A DNA stretch of 64,000 nt from Lentinula raphanica (taxonomy: Eukaryota; Basidiomycota; Agaricomycetes; Agaricales; Omphalotaceae). The stretch lies in assembly GCA_027919835.1 (NCBI GenBank), contig JANVFP010000017.1, forward strand, positions 1,054,001 through 1,118,000. Reading direction: 5' to 3'. A program made the position numbers and the translations under genes. A model generated the notes under the pieces. It made no database searches and was not told the DNA's origin. It saw nothing but the letters and a program-made list of their open reading frames with translations. This document shows positions 60,205 to 64,000 of the stretch, in pieces (the stretch's first letter is position 1; every line of letters begins with the position of its first letter).

Positions 60205-63200
60205 TTAGAAAGATTTCCGACGACCACTTCGTCGTGGACCCTTCGGTAGAGACGGATTCGCCTCTTCCTCTTGATCTTCGGACTCAGCAGCCTTCAGATC
60301 CTCCGGATCAAGCTGTTCAACAGGCGGAACCAGTGGTGGTTCAACGGAATTCGACTGATCATCACCGGAAATGTTTATTCGAGGGACAGTACTGAAAATA
60401 AAGTCCTCCACTTCCTCAGGTTCGTCTTCCTCATCCTGTACCATAGATTCTAACTGCTCGGGCGACAGATCTATCAGATCATGTATATTTTCCGGCAGTT
60501 CAATCGGTTCGTAACGAGCATGATGCGGGATCACACGGAAAGCACCCACTTTGTCTTTAAGTACAGTGCCATCCATTTCCGCAATGATATATGCACCTCC
60601 TCGTGTCCTCCGGATAACAACCATAGGTCCACGATATCGAAGGTACATTTTCCGATCCAAATTCTTCTCGATAGCAGTGTTCCGTACCTGTACTAAGGTT
60701 CCCGGTTTGAAATCCCAGTCCTTAATGGTGTACTTGTACTTTTCCTCGAAAACTCTCGCTTCTCGACGTTTGTTCTCGTCGATCCGTGATTTCATGTTCT
60801 CGACGAAGGAACGATGTTTGGAAAGAGCCTGAGCCCGGAAGCCCAGTAACTCTTCCCGTGATAGTATTCGATTTGGTGGATTGACCAAATATGTAGATTC
60901 AACAATATCGAAAGGTAGCAGAGGTTCAGTACCGGTAGCTACGAAGTATGGCGAACAGCCTAAACCTCTCCGTGCAGTAATACGATCAGCCCAAAGTATC
61001 GGTTTCAAGAAGTAGTACCATTTTGACAGATCTCCCGCACACGCTTTCGCAAGTGCTTGTCTCAGATCAAAGTGAGCACGTTCAATCTTTCCGTTAGCTT
61101 GTGAATTGTAAGGCGATATCTGTATTCCACGGATCCCGTATTTCTGTTCGAGCCATCTCAACATAAGCTTCATCTGTGGTGCATTGTCCGAGACCACGAT
61201 TTCCGGACATCCCCATCTACATATGATGTCTTCAAAGAACCATTCCGCGAGTGATCTCGCGTTTTCAACTCTCAGTGCCCTAGCTTCCGACCAACTCGAC
61301 AATGAATCCCTTCCGTGAACGATATATCTACAACCATTACTAGCCGGAGACATAACCATAGTATCGATATGTATCTTTTGGAACAAGGACGGCGTGAAGG
61401 TCACCGTTGGAGGGATCCGTACCAAAGACCTAAGTCGATCTTGGCAGGCTTGACATGTTTTCACATACCACTCCACGTCTTTCTCCAGATCAGGCCACCA
61501 AAACCTCTTTTCCAAGAAGTCTTTCGTAGCATATGTGCCCTTGTGTCCCAAAGCATCATGAGCACTGTGCAATAGATACATTCGTTTTTCCGGTTCAACC
61601 ACTAAACGCAGTTGATCTGTGGATGGTTTCCGATGGAACAGTCGACCTTCCGAGTCTATTGAAAAGGACAGCGTTTTCCGGTCCATTTCCGCTCGTTGTC
61701 TCTTGTCCAACTTCGCGAATTGTTCAGCATTCGGGTCCTTAAGCCATGCTCGAATTTCCGGTAACTGCTGATCTAGACGATTTCCGCCATCCGATCTATG
61801 AGATATCGGATATTTGTGATCAGGTCCCCAAGTAGCATTGTCGGGGATCGCAGTATACTGCAGAAACTGAGAGGTTAAAGGCATTCCCGAGGCCTCTAAA
61901 CGTTCTTTGAGGAATGCATGCTGGATCTCTTCCTCCCGGGCAACTTGAAGATCTTCCGCAAACTCATCTTCAATGGTCTCGCAAAAGTATCCTGTCCGGG
62001 GATCTATATGATCTTTGAATGATTCAAAGGGCAATGGATCATCCGCTTCGTCCGCTTTGAAGAACCTAACGTTGTTGGAGTCATCTGCATCTTCTGCTAG
62101 ATCCTCTTCGGTTTCCCGACGAGGGTAGTCCAACCTCCCGGAGGTCTTCGAGACAAACCATCAGGTCCAAAGGTTGCTCCTTTGACATGGATCAAATCGA
62201 AATGGAATTTACGGATATCTTCAATCCAACGGTTGATCGTAGCGTTTGGACCACTACTCGGATTTTCAAGCATTCCTTGAATATAGCTAGCATCCGTTTC
62301 CACCGTGAGTTTCCGACATCCATAAAGAAGATAGTGTGTTGCTCGGAGAGCAACCTTCAAACCATAGAGTTCACGCTTAGATTGAGAAAACCGAGCTTCA
62401 CGTTCATTATACGGGATGGATCCGAAGTAATTATAGAAATCTTCGTCTGATCTACAGGATCAATCTGATAGATGTAAAATCCCGTACCCATGTAAGAACT
62501 ATCCACTGCTAAGTGTGTTTCCCAGTCATATACTATGACTCTTAAGGCTGGTGCATTACGGACTCCGTCTTTCAACAGGTCCATGGCTATGACATGCTCA
62601 TCCTTCCACTCAAACGGAATATTCGCCGTTAATTTGGTCAAAGGTGAGGCTTTCTTAGCGTAATTGTGAATGAACATCCGGAGCTGACCAACAGTTCCCA
62701 GAAAGGCTCGGACCTGTGTCTTAGAAGAGCACGGAGGCCAAGTCAGAACCGTAGTTGCGATTCTATCTTCCGGTTTCTGTCCTTCGTACGTGCAACGGTG
62801 TCCAACCACTACAGTTTCAGCGCAACACAGGAATGCTTTAGGTCCCGAGAAGGTTCCGCCGCAATACCGCATCCGCTGAATGATTCGGTTCACATTTTGG
62901 AGATGCTCCCAGACAAATCGTCTGATCAAAGGATTTTCAGGGATAGTTTCGTATCCGCCACCCGGTAATTCATAACGAGTCCCGGGGCCTCTGATAGGAA
63001 CATCATCGACGTATGGAATAGTATATTCCGGAATTTCATCTCGCATCATGTAAGTTACATCGTCATGGAATATCGGAACAGAGTTCGTCCAACCCATAGG
63101 CAACTTTACGAGACGGTGTGGTCCGTACGGAGTTTGGAATGTCGTCAGATCTCGCGAACTAACATCGAGTGGTCGTTCATCATAACCCACATAGATATCC

Positions 63201-64000
63201 AACAAACCACCACAGGCACGACCCGCAAAATGACGAGCAATATCCGCGGTAGCAGGAGGAATCCCGGAGTGTTGAATGGTCACCTTGTTCAAGGGTTCCA
63301 AACTATGTACTAAACGAAGACTCGTTCCATCCTTCTTGACCACACAAAACCATTTTGAACGATAGCTCGAGCAGGATGGTTCATAAACTCCAGCATCAAT
63401 CTTATCCTTGATGATCTTACAAACCTTTTCGAAGATTCCGGGAGGAATTGGAATATTTCGTTCGACCCAGGGCTCATGAGGTATGACCGGAATTTTCACG
63501 GGAGGAAAGAAGTCCTCTCTGAATGTTCCGCCCTCGGAAGCTTCCCAAGCAAAACCCATTTCCTGCAACTTCATCATATGATGAACTAGCTTCATTTCCT
63601 CGTCCGTAAGGAAACCTTCCGCATGGTTTTTCTCGATGATCTCTTTCCGTTCTTGCGTATACCGAATACCCGGCGTGAATTCCGGAGGATGAGTTGGTAG
63701 ATCTGGTAGATCAGCCAAAGGATCCCCGTAAATGTGTCTCCGCACACGGAATTCTTCCGGTAGATCAGCCTTGACAGGGCGAACTTTCACCGCTACAGGC
63801 TTATATTTTCGAGAACCGAAGACCGAAACTGGCTGATCTGGCAAAAACACATCATTATAGGCGCATATATGCTGGTCAATCGTCTCGTTCTTGAGTTCCC
63901 AGAGCTTAACACGATGCATCGCAGCCTCCAAATCTTGGGTCATTGAAGACAATTCCGCATCTTTTGTTTGATCTACTTGATCTGGTAGATCTTCCGTGTT
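60205..64000 (-). pseudogene. Ty3-like pol: reverse transcriptase, RNase H, integrase (two frameshifts, partial)
   Basis: Three frames are joined by position: 62357 to beyond 63952, 62097-62450 and 60205-62133. The RT palm has LLDIYVGYDERPL, LPMGWTNSV and the catalytic IPYVDDVPIRGP. RNase H follows with LAVDSSYMGTG, then LTVETDASYIQGMLENP and GPDGLSRRPP. Integrase has the zinc-binding region (GTYATKDFLEKRFWWPD, CQACQD). Its DDE residues lie in IHIDTMVM, VVSDNAPQ and NGKIERAHFD. The frame breaks near 62445 (between YQIDPVD and SDEDFYNYFGS) and near 62130 (between RRPPGG and DYPRRETEE). The upstream part runs off the window. Two frameshifts suggest an inactive copy unless they are sequence errors. 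Confidence 0.82.

Larger units (their letters stand above)
52268..64000 (-). mobile_element. Large Ty3-like LTR retroelement with antisense genes (runs off right edge)
   Basis: The element reads right to left. Pol occupies the minus strand from beyond 64000 to 60205. The left boundary is a TG...CA LTR (52268-53928) next to a polypurine tract. Two multi-exon genes on the plus strand (54385-57206 and 57972-59993) sit between pol and this LTR. The other LTR, gag and the matching target duplication would lie to the right of the window. Gene content, pol family and the LTR/PPT junction are seen in the sequence; joining them into one element is an inference. Confidence 0.7.

Overview
This is nuclear DNA of a filamentous basidiomycete, most likely an agaricomycete. 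The evidence is gene structure and families: genes are split by many short spliceosomal introns (about 45-90 nt), and the families include Bud6/Aip3, an Msd1/SSX2IP-type coiled-coil protein, mitochondrial uL23m, Dcr2-type phosphatase, GH16, GH27, type-B carboxylesterase, a Crypton-like tyrosine recombinase and a Ty3-like retroelement. Gene models were built by hand from splice sites and reading frame. Where exon coordinates are listed, the summed exon lengths were checked to be divisible by three.

Layout. 1-751: 5' part of a Bud6-like polarity gene (-). About 1000-2560: unresolved (-) coding blocks. 2773-5359: FAD phenol-hydroxylase-type monooxygenase (+). 5465-8289: Msd1/ADIP-like coiled-coil gene (-). 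9461-18304: the main discovery. This is a compact cluster with a secreted precursor protein carrying five near-identical 19-residue repeats, a second shorter and related precursor, and between them five UstYa-like (DUF3328) genes. It looks like a dikaritin-type RiPP pathway: the UstYa-like enzymes would oxidise or cyclise a Tyr/Phe-rich core released from the precursors. One UstYa-like gene has lost key histidines. Another has had its 5' exon split by a poly-A-tailed retroposed insertion with an 11-12 bp target duplication.

18851-29442 holds housekeeping and secreted enzymes: GH27 glycosidase (-), aromatic-type aminotransferase (-), GH16 (+), an unknown membrane-anchored or secreted protein (-), and a carboxylesterase (-). 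29443-31311 is gene-free with minisatellites. 31312-39173 looks like an accessory or mobile neighbourhood: an XPG/GEN1-type nuclease with C-terminal SUMO-interaction-like motifs (-), a 2OG-Fe(II) dioxygenase of TET/JBP-like appearance (+), a Crypton-like tyrosine recombinase (+), and a SAP-domain protein (-). 40118-49390 carries uL23m (+), an unknown Ser/Arg-rich gene (+), a HAD phosphatase relic (-), a Dcr2-like phosphatase (-), and a T5orf172/GIY-YIG-like gene (-).

51410-52260 is the 3' part of an agaricomycete hypothetical gene whose 5' side is cut by a large LTR retroelement (52268 to beyond 64000). The element reads leftward: pol (RT, RNase H, integrase) runs on the minus strand with two frameshifts, and a polypurine tract and a 1.66 kb LTR lie at its left end. 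Between pol and that LTR are two intact multi-exon genes on the opposite strand. The whole element is peppered with a GATCT-N3-AGATC palindrome family.
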